NCBI RefSeq assembly: GCF_010894455.1
Contig: NZ_JAAIXY010000002.1
Location: forward strand, 488,952-552,951
Direction of reading: 5' to 3'
From: Myxococcus eversor
GTDB taxonomy: Bacteria; Myxococcota; Myxococcia; Myxococcales; Myxococcaceae
Length of the DNA stretch: 64,000 nt
Positions 54,143-63,435 of the stretch are shown here, one piece after another. The notes beneath the pieces were generated by a model, which was given only the letters and a program-made list of their open reading frames with translations, was not told the DNA's origin and searched no databases. Positions within the stretch are counted from its first letter, which is position 1. Every line of letters starts with the position of its first letter. The translations under genes and the position numbers were made by a program.

Positions 54143-55679
54143 CGCGGAACCTGTCCGCCTCCAGCACCTGACACGCCCGCCAGCGCGACAGGTTCCACTC
54201 GGGCCAGGGCATGGCTTCACACGCATCCCCCATTTCGATGTGCGCCAGCCCCATCGAGTCCGTGAGCTGCCCCGAGGCGAACCCCCGCGCCAGCTCCGGC
54301 ATGGCATCCGCGGAGAGCGTGTACAGGTAGTCATCATCCACGTGCGGCACCGCCGCCACCCGCGCGATGTTGAGCCGGACGATGAGCGCGTCGGGGTTGA
54401 TGACATTCACCGCCAGCACCGCGCCCAGCGCCGCGACGAAGGCTCCCACGGTGAAGCGCTCCGGCCGCCACCACAGCGTCACCGCACGCCACGCGAGCAC
54501 CCCACCCAGCGCGACCATGAAGACATGCGTGAAGACGCGCAGCCGCGTGTAGCCGTATGCCTCCTCGAGGAGCGTCATGCGCTTCACCGCCGAGGCGACG
54601 ATGACCAGCGTCAGCGCCACCATGACCGTGGCCCCCGCCTGGAAGACAGCCCTGGCCAGCGGTGACTCGCGACGGGTCCACCGCGCCAGCGCCATGACCA
54701 GCCCCAGCGTCAGCATGGACACGACCAACAGCTCGAAGAAGCCCTCGCGCGCATACGCCGCATACGAGGAGTACCCGGGCGCCGGCGACGACGCGTCACC
54801 GATGAAGAGGTACGCCACCTGGAAGCCCGCGAAGGCGAGGAACAGCGCGTCCACCGCGAGGATGAGCGTCAGCGCCTCGATGAGCCCCAGCCTCGGCGTC
54901 GCGGGCGGCACCTCCTCCTCTCCCTCCTCGCGCCCCCTGCGCCGGCGCAGGGCGTGGCCCAGCACGCTCGCGGCCACGGCCGCCGAGAAGCCGACGCCCA
55001 CCGCCCGGGCCACCGACACGCCCAGCAGCGCGCCCAGGTCCACGTCCCACACCCGCCGCACGGCCGACGCGAACGCCACGTCCGCGGACGACAGCAACAA
55101 GGCGAACACCGCCAGCACCGGCAGCGCGAGGAGCACCCCCCGCGCGAAGGGGATGATGCTGGGCGCGTGCCGCTTCGCCGCGCTCAGGTCCACCGAGTCA
55201 CGCACCAGCGCGGGCGGATGGAGCATGCCGCGAAAGGCACTGCCCAGCACCACCCGGGGATAGCCCCACAACCCCAGCCGCTGCACGCGGCCCGCGCCCC
55301 AGAAGTGCGCCAGCAGGAGCAGCAGCGTCCCCGCCGTCAGCACGTTCAGCGCCGTGAGCCACGGGCTGTCGCGCACCGCCACGAAGCCCGACACCGCCAA
55401 TAGCGGCGCCAGCAGCCACGCATTGGGCCGCGCGCGCTGCCAGCCCTCGCGTCCGCCCAGGCCCACGAGCATCGCCACCAGCGCCAGCACCATCAACGGA
55501 AAGGACACGCCCCACAGGGCCCTGTCCAACAGCACCTCCGCCAGCACCCCCAGCGCCAGGGCGGCCCCCAGCGTGAGGCGCGGCGCGCGCGACTGGGGCA
55601 GCCATGGCGTGGCCAGCGGCAGGGACGGCGGCGCGGTCGGCGCGGCCATGACGGGCGTGGACGGAAAAGTCGAAGACAT
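54123..55679 (-). CDS. DUF4173 (DUF4153) multispan membrane protein
   Basis: 518 residues from ATG 55679. About twelve hydrophobic segments; the hallmark region DALFLAFAGFQVAYLFIGDA followed by YSSYAAYAREGFFELLVV identifies the DUF4173 family of predicted membrane proteins, role unknown. A soluble C-terminal tail of about 70 residues (VDDDYLYTLSADAMPELARG) follows the last span. It may be regulated with the arsC gene upstream on the same strand (137-bp gap). Possible in-frame alternative ATG at 55646 (second M, MAAPTAPP). Confidence 0.88.
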   Translation of the reverse strand: MSSTFPSTPVMAAPTAPPSLPLATPWLPQSRAPRLTLGAALALGVLAEVLLDRALWGVSFPLMVLALVAMLVGLGGREGWQRARPNAWLLAPLLAVSGFVAVRDSPWLTALNVLTAGTLLLLLAHFWGAGRVQRLGLWGYPRVVLGSAFRGMLHPPALVRDSVDLSAAKRHAPSIIPFARGVLLALPVLAVFALLLSSADVAFASAVRRVWDVDLGALLGVSVARAVGVGFSAAVAASVLGHALRRRRGREEGEEEVPPATPRLGLIEALTLILAVDALFLAFAGFQVAYLFIGDASSPAPGYSSYAAYAREGFFELLVVSMLTLGLVMALARWTRRESPLARAVFQAGATVMVALTLVIVASAVKRMTLLEEAYGYTRLRVFTHVFMVALGGVLAWRAVTLWWRPERFTVGAFVAALGAVLAVNVINPDALIVRLNIARVAAVPHVDDDYLYTLSADAMPELARGFASGQLTDSMGLAHIEMGDACEAMPWPEWNLSRWRACQVLEADRFRVSAGGS

Positions 55680-55816
55680 GACGGCGCACCTCGGACGGAC
55701 GTCGGCTCGAAACGTCCGCAGGATGCGCCGGGGGCCGGGGGCCGTACGGCCGGAGCGGGCGAGCGGTCGGCTCTCCACCCCAGCCGGCTCCCCTGCCCGG
55801 CTGACCGGCCGGTGCT

Positions 55817-56224
55817 TCAGCCGGCGCGCATCCAGCCCTCGCGCTCCAGCAGGCCCGCCACTCGCGCGGCCACCTCGTCGCGGATGCGGTGCACCAGCAC
55901 CTCCGACTTGCCCTTCGGGTCGTCCAGCGGCCAGTCCTCACGCTGGAGCCCCGTGACGTGAGGACACGCCTCGCCACAGCCCAGGGTGATGAGCCAGTGG
56001 GCGTCCCGCGCCAGCTCCTCCGTGAGCTGCTGGGGCCGGGCGTCCTTCAAATCCAGGCCCGCGTCACGCATCGCCTCGAGGACCTCCGGATGCACGCTCT
56101 CGCCGGGCTGCGTCCCCGCGGAGATGGCGCGCGCCTTCTCCGGGTCCGCCAGCACGTTGAAGAACGCCGCCGCCATTTGCGAGCGGCCAGCGTTGCGCAC
56201 GCAGGCGAAGATGACCTTGTTCAT
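55817..56224 (-). CDS. arsC: Arsenate reductase, LMW-PTP type
   Basis: 135 residues; GGAGGAG 9 nt before ATG 56224 (frame open to 56512). P-loop CVRNAGRS (Cys8, Arg14) replaces the common CVHNAGRSQ, with resolving Cys83 and Cys87 in LGCGEACP and the D-P loop WPLDDPKG. The enzyme reduces arsenate to arsenite in the cytoplasm by a Cys relay. Mycothiol- or thioredoxin-linked forms cannot be separated by sight. No arsB or arsR is adjacent. Confidence 0.93.
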   Translation of the reverse strand: MNKVIFACVRNAGRSQMAAAFFNVLADPEKARAISAGTQPGESVHPEVLEAMRDAGLDLKDARPQQLTEELARDAHWLITLGCGEACPHVTGLQREDWPLDDPKGKSEVLVHRIRDEVAARVAGLLEREGWMRAG

Positions 56225-56374
56225 CGGTACCACTCCTCCAGTTCCTTCGGCTCGTCGCGCCCCTCCCCACGCGACAGTCACGGGCTTCCCCTCACGGGCC
56301 GCCCCGCGCGGACGCTGACACATCCCGTGAAGGGAAGCTCGCAAAGAGAGCGAAAAGCCCCCTGCCTGCCCGTA

Positions 56375-56408
56375 TGGGTTGGTCAACCCACATCCCCCTG
56401 CCCGGGGG
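56375..56408 (+). promoter_or_regulatory. Two hairpins in the TerC leader
   Basis: TGGGTT-GGTC-AACCCA (56375-56390) and CCCCC-(5 nt)-GGGGG (56394-56408) lie 86-119 nt upstream of the TerC start. Alx/TerC genes in many bacteria are preceded by a Mn-sensing yybP-ykoY element; I do not see its consensus here, so this is only a candidate structured leader. Confidence 0.3.
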
Positions 56409-56470
56409 TGTCTGGCCCACCCCATTCCTGACGCGACGCGTGCGGGAAACTCCCCCCGTCCGCGAGGAGG

Positions 56471-56545
56471 ATGCCTAAGTTCAGCCGACGAACATGCATG
56501 CGATTCCCACATGGCTCTGGGGGGTCTTCTGGGCGGCGGTGCTGA
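56471..56545 (+). CDS. 24-codon leader ORF overlapping terC start
   Basis: ATG 56471 directly follows GAGGAGG, the best ribosome-binding sequence in the leader, and reads 24 codons (MPKFSRRTCMRFPHGSGGSS...) to TGA 56543-56545. It spans the TerC start at 56494 in another frame, and TerC itself has no strong site. Translation of this short ORF could control access to or coupling with TerC. It may also be fortuitous, because the sequence is basic and without bias. Confidence 0.35.
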   Translation: MPKFSRRTCMRFPHGSGGSSGRRC

Positions 56546-57474
56546 CGCTGCTCGTGGTGGACCTGCTGTCGCACCGGGGGCACCACGGCGAGTCCCGCCG
56601 GGCCGCCTGGATTTGGAGCGGTGTGTGGGTTGCCGCGGGCCTGAGCTTCGGCGGGCTGGTGTGGGCGGTGCTCGGGGGGCACGCGGCCCAGGAGTACGTG
56701 GCGGCGTGGCTGATTGAGAAGAGCCTCAGCCTGGACAACGCCTTCGTCTTCCTCGTCATCTTCCAGAGCCTGTCGGTGCCCCTGCGAGCGCAGCACCAGG
56801 TGCTCTTCTTCGGCATCTTCGGGGCGCTCGTCTTCCGCGCGCTCTTCATCTTCGTGGGGGCCGCCGCGCTGGAGCGCTGGGGCTGGGTGTCCTACGTCTT
56901 CGGCGCCATCCTGCTCGTCACCGCGCTGCGCGTGGCGCGCGAGGACCCGGCGAAGCAGAAGGACAACGGGGCGGTGCGCTGGCTGTCCAAGCACCTGCCG
57001 GTGACGCAGGAAGTGCATGAGAAGAAGTTCATCGTCCGGCGCGCGGACGGCCACCGCGTGGCCACGCCGCTCCTCCTGGCGCTCATGGGCCTGGAGCTGA
57101 CGGACATCCTCTTCGCGGTGGACTCGGTGCCGGCCGCCTTCTCCGTGACGAAGGACACCTTCATCCTCTACAGCTCCAACGCCTTCGCGATTCTGGGGCT
57201 GCGGGCGCTGTACCTGGTGCTGGCCGGCACGCTGGGCCAGCTGCGCTACCTGCACTACGGCCTGGCGGGGGTGCTCGGCTTCGCGGGCCTGAAGATGGTG
57301 GTGGAGCCCTGGCTCCACGTCCCGCCCCTGCCGTCGGTGGCCATCATCGCCACGCTGGTGGGCGTCTCCGTCGTCGCGAGCATCAAGGCCCGGCGTCGGG
57401 ACGCCCGGGAACACCCCGGTCCGACCGCTTCCGACGGGAAGGGGCCGGAGCCGGAAGTCCCCACGCGACGCTAG
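56494..57474 (+). CDS. TerC/Alx-family membrane transporter
   Basis: 326 residues, nine hydrophobic segments. Family hallmarks: 'EYVAAWLIEKSLSLDNAFVFLVIF' and 'MGLELTDILFAVDSVPAAFSVTKDTFILYSSNAFAILGLR' with the acidic residues implicated in metal binding (D in SLDNAF, E/D in LELTD, D in AVDSVPA). TerC/Alx proteins export Mn2+ or help metalate secreted enzymes. Located near arsC (opposite strand). Its TAG stop shares CTAG with the stop of the next gene. Confidence 0.93.
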   Translation: MHAIPTWLWGVFWAAVLTLLVVDLLSHRGHHGESRRAAWIWSGVWVAAGLSFGGLVWAVLGGHAAQEYVAAWLIEKSLSLDNAFVFLVIFQSLSVPLRAQHQVLFFGIFGALVFRALFIFVGAAALERWGWVSYVFGAILLVTALRVAREDPAKQKDNGAVRWLSKHLPVTQEVHEKKFIVRRADGHRVATPLLLALMGLELTDILFAVDSVPAAFSVTKDTFILYSSNAFAILGLRALYLVLAGTLGQLRYLHYGLAGVLGFAGLKMVVEPWLHVPPLPSVAIIATLVGVSVVASIKARRRDAREHPGPTASDGKGPEPEVPTRR

Positions 57475-58328
57475 TCCGCGAGCTCTCCGTCCGCGCCGGC
57501 GCCCGCGCCGCTCAGCTCGTCGGTGGCGCCGCCGAGCACGAAGCCGTCGAAGGCCGGGTTGGCCATGACCTTGACGCGCTCCTCGTGCTTCTTGAGCAGC
57601 ACCATGTTGGCGGCGGTGGCCTGCTTCGACGCCTCGGACGCGGGCGGGTCACCCGCGCCGTCCTCGATTTCGGACATGGCGCCAATCTGCTCCTGGAGCT
57701 CGGCCTGGGACGCCTCGAGGTCCGCGCGCTCCTCGGCGGACAGCTTGTCGTTCCCCAGCTTTGCTTCCACCACCTTGAGCTGCTTCTCCATGGCCTCCAG
57801 GGCCTTGGCGCTCATGCCCTTCATCGCCTCCGTGCCCTGCGCCACCATCGACGCGTAGACGGTGCCGGTGATGGTCTGGAACTCGTTGGGCGACATGCCG
57901 TGCTCCTTCAGGCTGGCGATGTACGCGGTGCGCACGTCCGCCATCATCGACATCATGAGGTTGGCGGCCTCCATCGCGGAGTCGAAGGACGGGTTCGCGT
58001 TCTCGTTCTTCGTGTCGTGCTTCTCCTGGAACGCCGTCGACTTCTCCTCGTAGGTCTTGAAGACGGGCAGCGCGGACTCGCGCACGGAGAGATAGGTCAG
58101 CAGGCGCTCTTCCTTCAGGGGCAGCACTTCACCGTCGGCCGGAGCCGTGAAGGGGTGGCTCTTGTTCAGCTTCGCCAGCTCCTCCTGCTGCACCTGCATC
58201 TGCTTGACGGCCTCGAGGCTGCCGCCCGCCTTCTTCGCGAACCACATGCCGCCGACGACCACCGTGGCGATGACGCCGAGGATGATGACGCCACAACCGA
58301 TACCGAGCCCGATGAGGACCTTCTTCAT
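57471..58328 (-). CDS. Membrane-anchored helical protein of unknown function
   Basis: 285 residues; GGAGGGG lies 4 nt before ATG 58328 (frame open to 58433). One N-terminal membrane helix (MKKVLIGLGIGCGVIILGVI ATVVVGG region), then an acidic alpha-helical periplasmic or extracytoplasmic region with Glu/Ala/Met-rich heptads (AMEKQLKVVEAKLGNDKLSA). No family recognised. Convergent with TerC; the two stops share four bases. Confidence 0.8.
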   Translation of the reverse strand: MKKVLIGLGIGCGVIILGVIATVVVGGMWFAKKAGGSLEAVKQMQVQQEELAKLNKSHPFTAPADGEVLPLKEERLLTYLSVRESALPVFKTYEEKSTAFQEKHDTKNENANPSFDSAMEAANLMMSMMADVRTAYIASLKEHGMSPNEFQTITGTVYASMVAQGTEAMKGMSAKALEAMEKQLKVVEAKLGNDKLSAEERADLEASQAELQEQIGAMSEIEDGAGDPPASEASKQATAANMVLLKKHEERVKVMANPAFDGFVLGGATDELSGAGAGADGELAD

Positions 58329-58463
58329 GCACCCCTCCGAGGGATTTGAGCCTGAACCCCCCGTGCTAGCCGGGTGCGCCCCCGGGAGCAAGTGGCCGAT
58401 GCCTGCCAGGTCGCTCCTGGACATCTTCTTCACGAGCGGCTCGCGGGGGGCGGGCCCTCGAGG

Positions 58464-60725
58464 TCACGAATTCATGGGCGGTGGGGAAGAGAGCACGCGG
58501 GGCAGCCGCACCATGAAGAGGGTGCCTCCCTCCTCCGACGAGCGCACGCGCAGTCGGCCGCCGTGGGCGTCCACGATGTGTTTGACGATGAAGAGGCCCA
58601 GGCCCAGGCCGCCCCGTCCGTCCTTCGCCTCCGGGCGCTCGGCGCGCTTCATGGGCTCGAACAGGCGCGGGAGCAGCTCTGGGGGAATCGGCATCCCCAT
58701 GTTGTGGACACAGAGCATCACCGCGCCGCGCGCGCCATGCGTGCGCACCAGCACCGGGCAGTGGATGGGGCTGTAGCTGAGGGCGTTGTTCACCAGGTTG
58801 GTGATGACCTGGGCCAGCCGGTCCGGGTCCCACAGGCCCGCGCCGTCCCCGCCGGACTCCAGCTCCAGGATGCGCTCGGGGTGGGCCAGCCGCACCTCGT
58901 CCAACACCTGCCGCGTCAGCTCGTGCAAATCCAACGGCCGGGGCTGCATGGGGATGCCACCGCCCAGTCGAGCCTGGGTGAAGTCCAGCACGTCGCGCAG
59001 CATGCGCGTGGCGCGCTCGGCGCTGGAGAGGATGCGGTCGATGACCTTGCGCTGCCGCTCATCCAGGGTGTCCCGCCGCAGCAGGGTGGTGGACGCCATG
59101 GTGATGGCGGAGAGGGGGTTGCGCAAATCATGTCCGACGATGCCGATGAGCAACTGCTCGAACTCCGCGCGACGCCGGGCCTCCTCCTCGGCGACCCTCC
59201 GCTCGGTGACGTCATGCATGGCGCCCACCATTCGCAGGGCCCGGCCCTCGGCGTCCCGGACCACCTGTCCCCGGTCCTCGACGATGGCCCACGAGCCGTC
59301 CCCCCGTTGGAAGCGGTACTCGTCACGCCAGTGGTCCACGCCCTCCTCGATGACCTGCTGCATCTTCCCGGCGACGCGCCCCCGGTCCTCTGGATGGATG
59401 GACCGGGTCCACCAGTCGATGCCCATCTCCAGCCCCTCCGTGCTCAGGAGGAACTGCCGCGCGGCCAGCTCGCTCCACTGGATGTCGCCGGTGGCCAGGT
59501 CCCAGTCGTAGATGACGTCGCGCGTGGCCAGCGTGGCCAGCCGGTAGCGCGTCTCCGACTGGCGCAGCACCTCCTCGGCGCGGCGGCGCTCGGTGATGTC
59601 CAGGGACACGCCCGACACGCCCACCACGCGCCCGTCCGGGCCCAGCTCCGGGGAGACGTAGGCCATGAACCAGGAGCCCCCCATCTCCAGCTCCAGGGAG
59701 AAGGTCTCTCCCTCCTGCGCGCGGCGCGCGGCGTCCAGCAGCTCCGGCCGGCCCGCGTACACGTCGGAGGTGTTCCGGCCCACCACCTCGCTCGTGCTCA
59801 CGCCCATGGCGGGCAGGCCCTTGCCCTCGAAGAGGGTGATGTTGCCCTCCGGGTCCGTGGCCCACAGCACCACGGGCAGCTCGGTGAGGACGCGGCGCAG
59901 GCGCTCACGGGCCTGGTCCCGCTCGCGTTGGGCGCGCCGCGTCTCCGTCACATCCGTGGAGAAGCCGCACACGGCATCCACGCTCCCTCCGGGGCCGGGC
60001 AGCGGAAACTTGAGCGACTGATAGATGTGCATGCCGTCCGCCCACTGGACGTGCTCGTCGGACTCCAGGGGCTGTCCCGTCTCGAGGACCCAGCGGTCAG
60101 CGGCTTCGAACTCGTCCGCCACCACCGCTGGGAACAGCTCGCGGTCCGTGTGGCCCACCACGTCGGCGCGACTCACGTCCGCGGTGCGCTCGAAGGCGCG
60201 GTTGATGAAGAGATACCGGCCCGCTTTGTCCTTCGCGAAGATGACGGCCGGCGCGTGCTCCAGGATGTCGTGGAGCTTCGCCTCCGTGGCGCGCAGGGTC
60301 CGCTCATGCCCCTCCGCGTGCCGGGCCACCGCGTCCGCGATGCTCGCGTCGATGGCGCGGTTGAGCGCGCGCAGCCCCTCGAAGTCCGGTGCCCACCCCG
60401 ACTCCTCCAACACCTCGACGAGCACATCCCGGAGCAGGCCGTACTCACGGACCACCGCGGCGATGTCCGCGCCAGCCCGGTTGCGCTCGGCACCAGGCCC
60501 CCGTGGAGGGAGCTGGACCTCCTCCTCGGCCGAGACACCGAACAGCCGCAGCAGGTCCATCACGGAGTCCACCCACTCCAGCGAGCCCGTCGCCTGCGTG
60601 GGGAGCCGCAGCAGCCCCTCTCCGCGCCGCGTCCCCGCCCGCTCCTCCCAGCGCCGGGCGATCTCCTCGCGGCGGGAGGTCAGCAGGTCCGCCAGGGGAC
60701 CGATGGGCTCGGGACAAGGGTTCAC
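58464..60725 (-). CDS. Triple-PAS soluble sensor histidine kinase
   Basis: 753 residues from GTG 60725, which has GGGGAGG at 8 nt; the open frame extends to 61031. N-terminal helical RsbRD-like domain (about 10-140: PLADLLTSRREEIARRWEER), PAS domains (about 155-280, 290-405, 415-540), H box GIVGHDLRNPLSAITMA, and HATPase with N box VNNALSYSP and G2 GRGGLGLGLFIVK. No membrane span: cytoplasmic sensor. No adjacent response regulator; orphan kinase typical of myxobacteria. Confidence 0.92.
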   Translation of the reverse strand: MNPCPEPIGPLADLLTSRREEIARRWEERAGTRRGEGLLRLPTQATGSLEWVDSVMDLLRLFGVSAEEEVQLPPRGPGAERNRAGADIAAVVREYGLLRDVLVEVLEESGWAPDFEGLRALNRAIDASIADAVARHAEGHERTLRATEAKLHDILEHAPAVIFAKDKAGRYLFINRAFERTADVSRADVVGHTDRELFPAVVADEFEAADRWVLETGQPLESDEHVQWADGMHIYQSLKFPLPGPGGSVDAVCGFSTDVTETRRAQRERDQARERLRRVLTELPVVLWATDPEGNITLFEGKGLPAMGVSTSEVVGRNTSDVYAGRPELLDAARRAQEGETFSLELEMGGSWFMAYVSPELGPDGRVVGVSGVSLDITERRRAEEVLRQSETRYRLATLATRDVIYDWDLATGDIQWSELAARQFLLSTEGLEMGIDWWTRSIHPEDRGRVAGKMQQVIEEGVDHWRDEYRFQRGDGSWAIVEDRGQVVRDAEGRALRMVGAMHDVTERRVAEEEARRRAEFEQLLIGIVGHDLRNPLSAITMASTTLLRRDTLDERQRKVIDRILSSAERATRMLRDVLDFTQARLGGGIPMQPRPLDLHELTRQVLDEVRLAHPERILELESGGDGAGLWDPDRLAQVITNLVNNALSYSPIHCPVLVRTHGARGAVMLCVHNMGMPIPPELLPRLFEPMKRAERPEAKDGRGGLGLGLFIVKHIVDAHGGRLRVRSSEEGGTLFMVRLPRVLSSPPPMNS

Positions 60726-60997
60726 GCGAGCGCCCTCCCCACCCGGGAAAGGTGAACGTCCTCGGAAGCGCGCGACCATGGCACGCACGTCCCAGTCGGA
60801 CAGCGCACGCCCACTCGGGTGCGCGCTTCCGCTGGCCCGCCCTTCGCCGGCCGCTGCTGAAAGCGGACCGGTCTGGATGATTGGCGCGTAGGCATGGCCG
60901 TCAGGAATGGAATAGGGCGCCCGGGTCGTCCAGGCTCCCCGCCCTCTCGGGCCGCCTGGGCGGCGCCTCGCCCGGGAAGCGTGCTCGAAGTGCCTCA

Positions 60998-61483
60998 TCA
61001 CGAACAGGGCACCGGCGAGCAGGCGCCCCACAGGCCCCGCCGCGCCCGTCGAGCCTGGAGCTCCAGCGCCTCCAGCTCCGCGCGCCGTGAGTCGCCGGCG
61101 GGTGGAACATGGAGCACGCAGGCAAAGCCTCGCTCCACCAGCAGCGCGCTCACGTCATGGCCATCGACGGCGACGTAGGCGAGCCGCCGACCGAAGCGGT
61201 CCTCGCACGCCTCCGCGTCCACGAGCGTCACCTGCCTGCCCTCCACGAGACTCCGGTTGAAGGCCAGGGCCTCCCGCCCGAAGCAGTCGTGACGTCCCGC
61301 CGTGCTCTCCGGAGTGTCCGCGAGCACGTAGCGGATGCGCTCCCCGCCCTCGAGAACCAACGTGTCGCCATCGATGACCTCCGCCACGCGGCCCGTGTGC
61401 GGTCCACACCCGGGCCCCGCCTCATGGCCACAGGAGGCCCCGAGCAGCCCCACCAGGACGAACGCGAGACTCAGGGCGCGCAT
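60998..61483 (-). CDS. Staphylococcal-nuclease-like lipoprotein
   Basis: 161 residues. Signal peptide MRALSLAFVLVGLLGASC with lipobox GASC. Thermonuclease fold: 'VAEVIDGDTLVLEGGERIRY' (acidic Ca site D and catalytic Arg), 'ADTPES' (Glu), and 'DRFGRRLAYVAVDG' (second catalytic Arg). Extra Cys pairs suggest disulfides. It would degrade DNA or RNA at the cell surface. The start overlaps the upstream lamin-tail gene stop by 13 bp, so the two are co-translated. Confidence 0.92.
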   Translation of the reverse strand: MRALSLAFVLVGLLGASCGHEAGPGCGPHTGRVAEVIDGDTLVLEGGERIRYVLADTPESTAGRHDCFGREALAFNRSLVEGRQVTLVDAEACEDRFGRRLAYVAVDGHDVSALLVERGFACVLHVPPAGDSRRAELEALELQARRARRGLWGACSPVPCS

Positions 61484-63390
61484 GCGCGGTTCTCCAGTCC
61501 CGGCGTTCCCCTGTCTCCCAGCCCATAACGCGCCGACGCGGGCGCGAGGCAGAAGCTCCCTGGCGCGTCATTGCGCTGAGGGTCGCTGCTCATGGGGCTC
61601 ACCTGCCAGGACACGCCGGACGTCGCGGCGCTCGTCCAAGTGATGACATCCAGCATCCGGCTGCCCAATGCGAGGCGGAGCGAGTGATTGCCCGTGGCGT
61701 TGGACAGGTTGAAGGAGAACGTGGCGAGCACCGAGGGAAGCCCGCCGTTGAGCGCCGTCTCCGCGCTGCGCGCGAGCACCCCTCGGGCCCCGGCCTTCAA
61801 GGACAGACACAGCGTCGCGTCGAGCAGCGTGTTCGCTCCGCCCTCGTTCATCAGCGTGACGCCATTGAGGTCCACTTCGCGCGTCGCGAGGACCTCCACC
61901 CATTCGCCCACGCTGTCCGCCACGGCGCTCGGGTCCGCCATGAACTCGGTGAGCACGAGCGAGCCCACCTCCGGTAACCGGACTGGACGCGGGATGCCCG
62001 TCACCCGGTCGATGCACGTGGGCACCGGGCTCCCCGCGTCTCGGGCTCCGCCGTCCGTAGCACCCGCGTCTCGAATTCCACCGTCCAGACCTCCAGCGTC
62101 ACGGGTTCCTCCATCCGGGGAGCCCGCGTCGGTGCCACCACCACGCCCGGCATCCGGAGTGACTCCACCCGCGTCGCGTCCTCCTTCGGAAGCGCCACCC
62201 TCCGGCCCTCCACCCTCGCCAGACGCGCAGTCCCGGTTCGCACGCCCCGGCGTCCCCAGGTTGCCGCGCGAGCCATACGTCTCCGAGGCCCGGCACCACG
62301 CCTCCGCCGAGTCATTGCCGGACGCGTTCGCCTTCCCCACGGACACCTGGGTCGCCACGCCTTCCTCCGCGGCTCCGTGAGCAACGGCATCCACGAGCAG
62401 GTCACCGGACCGCACCTGCACGACGCCGCCCGTGTTGCGCAGGTCCACGTTGAACGTGGCCACGGGCATGGGCAGCCCACCGTTGAGCACGGCCTCCATG
62501 CGTCGGGCGAGCACCGCGTACCCTCCCGCCGGCAGCGACAGACAGTTCGGCCCCTGCACCTTCGTGCCCGTGGTGTCGGTGCCCAGCGTCAGCCCATTGA
62601 GGTCCACGGGCACGGTGGCCAGGACCTCCACCCACTCGCCCACCGTGTCGTCCCCGAGCGGATTCGCCATCAACTCCGTGATGACCAGCTCACCGGCGCG
62701 GGGCCGCTTCACGTCCCGAGGAACCTGGGAGCCCACGGGGACACAGGTCTCTTTGCTCCCATTCGGTTCGGACGCGCCTTCCGTCGGCGCACAGGGCGCA
62801 TTCGCCGCGCCAGGGCTTCCCCGCGACGCCCCCGCATCCACGGAGGCCGCGCCGTCACACCACCGCGCCGGGTCATCGTTGCCAGCGGAGTCCGGGACGA
62901 GCCGCCCGTCATACCCACGGGCGGCTCCGCTCTTCGCGGGCGCGGTGAGGGGCACTTCGTCAATCACCCGCTCGCCACAACGCACGCCCAGCCGTCCCGA
63001 CGTGTTGCCCAGCGCTCCCAGCGCCTCGCCATAGGACAGGTCCACATGCGCGGGCACGGGCCCTTCACGAACATCCCCCAGCACCAGGTAGTCCCCGGGT
63101 GACACCGACAGCGGCTCCGCGAAGAAGAACCCCTTCTCCTGCGAGCCATCCGAGCGCGCCGCATAGAGCGTCATCGACTCCAGGCTCACCGGCACCTGGA
63201 GGGGATTGTGAAGCTCCACGTACTCCCGCCCCGTGTCGGTGCCCTCGGGGTCATTCAGGTACTCGGTGATGACCAGGTCCCCCGGCAATACCTCCGCGCA
63301 CGCGTCCTCCGCCCCTTCCTCCAACGGCACTCCACACGCGACCATCCCCAACCAACACATCCACCCCAGCCTCCATCCCCAACCCCTCAC
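61471..63390 (-). CDS. Lipoprotein with three lamin-tail domains
   Basis: 639 residues. Signal peptide with lipobox MVAC. Lamin-tail (LTD) Ig-like domains at about 36-150 (LVITEYLNDPEGTDTGREYV), 236-360 (LVITELMANPLGDDTVGEWV) and 478-600 (LVLTEFMADPSAVADSVGEW). Between the second and third lies a long DAG/DGG repeat linker (about 395-460). LTDs in bacteria occur in secreted or membrane-bound hydrolases and nuclease-associated proteins. Overlaps the nuclease lipoprotein gene by 13 bp and is followed upstream by a probable outer-membrane protein: likely a surface complex. Confidence 0.92.
   Translation of the reverse strand: MRGWGWRLGWMCWLGMVACGVPLEEGAEDACAEVLPGDLVITEYLNDPEGTDTGREYVELHNPLQVPVSLESMTLYAARSDGSQEKGFFFAEPLSVSPGDYLVLGDVREGPVPAHVDLSYGEALGALGNTSGRLGVRCGERVIDEVPLTAPAKSGAARGYDGRLVPDSAGNDDPARWCDGAASVDAGASRGSPGAANAPCAPTEGASEPNGSKETCVPVGSQVPRDVKRPRAGELVITELMANPLGDDTVGEWVEVLATVPVDLNGLTLGTDTTGTKVQGPNCLSLPAGGYAVLARRMEAVLNGGLPMPVATFNVDLRNTGGVVQVRSGDLLVDAVAHGAAEEGVATQVSVGKANASGNDSAEAWCRASETYGSRGNLGTPGRANRDCASGEGGGPEGGASEGGRDAGGVTPDAGRGGGTDAGSPDGGTRDAGGLDGGIRDAGATDGGARDAGSPVPTCIDRVTGIPRPVRLPEVGSLVLTEFMADPSAVADSVGEWVEVLATREVDLNGVTLMNEGGANTLLDATLCLSLKAGARGVLARSAETALNGGLPSVLATFSFNLSNATGNHSLRLALGSRMLDVITWTSAATSGVSWQVSPMSSDPQRNDAPGSFCLAPASARYGLGDRGTPGLENRACAP
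62060..62190 (-). repeat. Low-complexity DAG/DGG linker repeats
   Basis: Codons for Asp-Ala-Gly and Asp-Gly-Gly recur about 14 times (RDAGxxDGG pattern), forming a flexible, acidic linker in the lamin-tail lipoprotein. Similar linkers appear in the hydrolase lipoprotein at 29209, consistent with a lineage-specific surface-linker style. Confidence 0.6.
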
Positions 63391-63435
63391 GTCGATGTCC
63401 TCCCCTCTCGATTCACTTCATTCCACGGACACACG

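Noticed and set aside
56225..56493. yybP-ykoY manganese riboswitch upstream of the TerC gene
   Set aside because: Two hairpins exist but the conserved loop sequences of that riboswitch are not seen.
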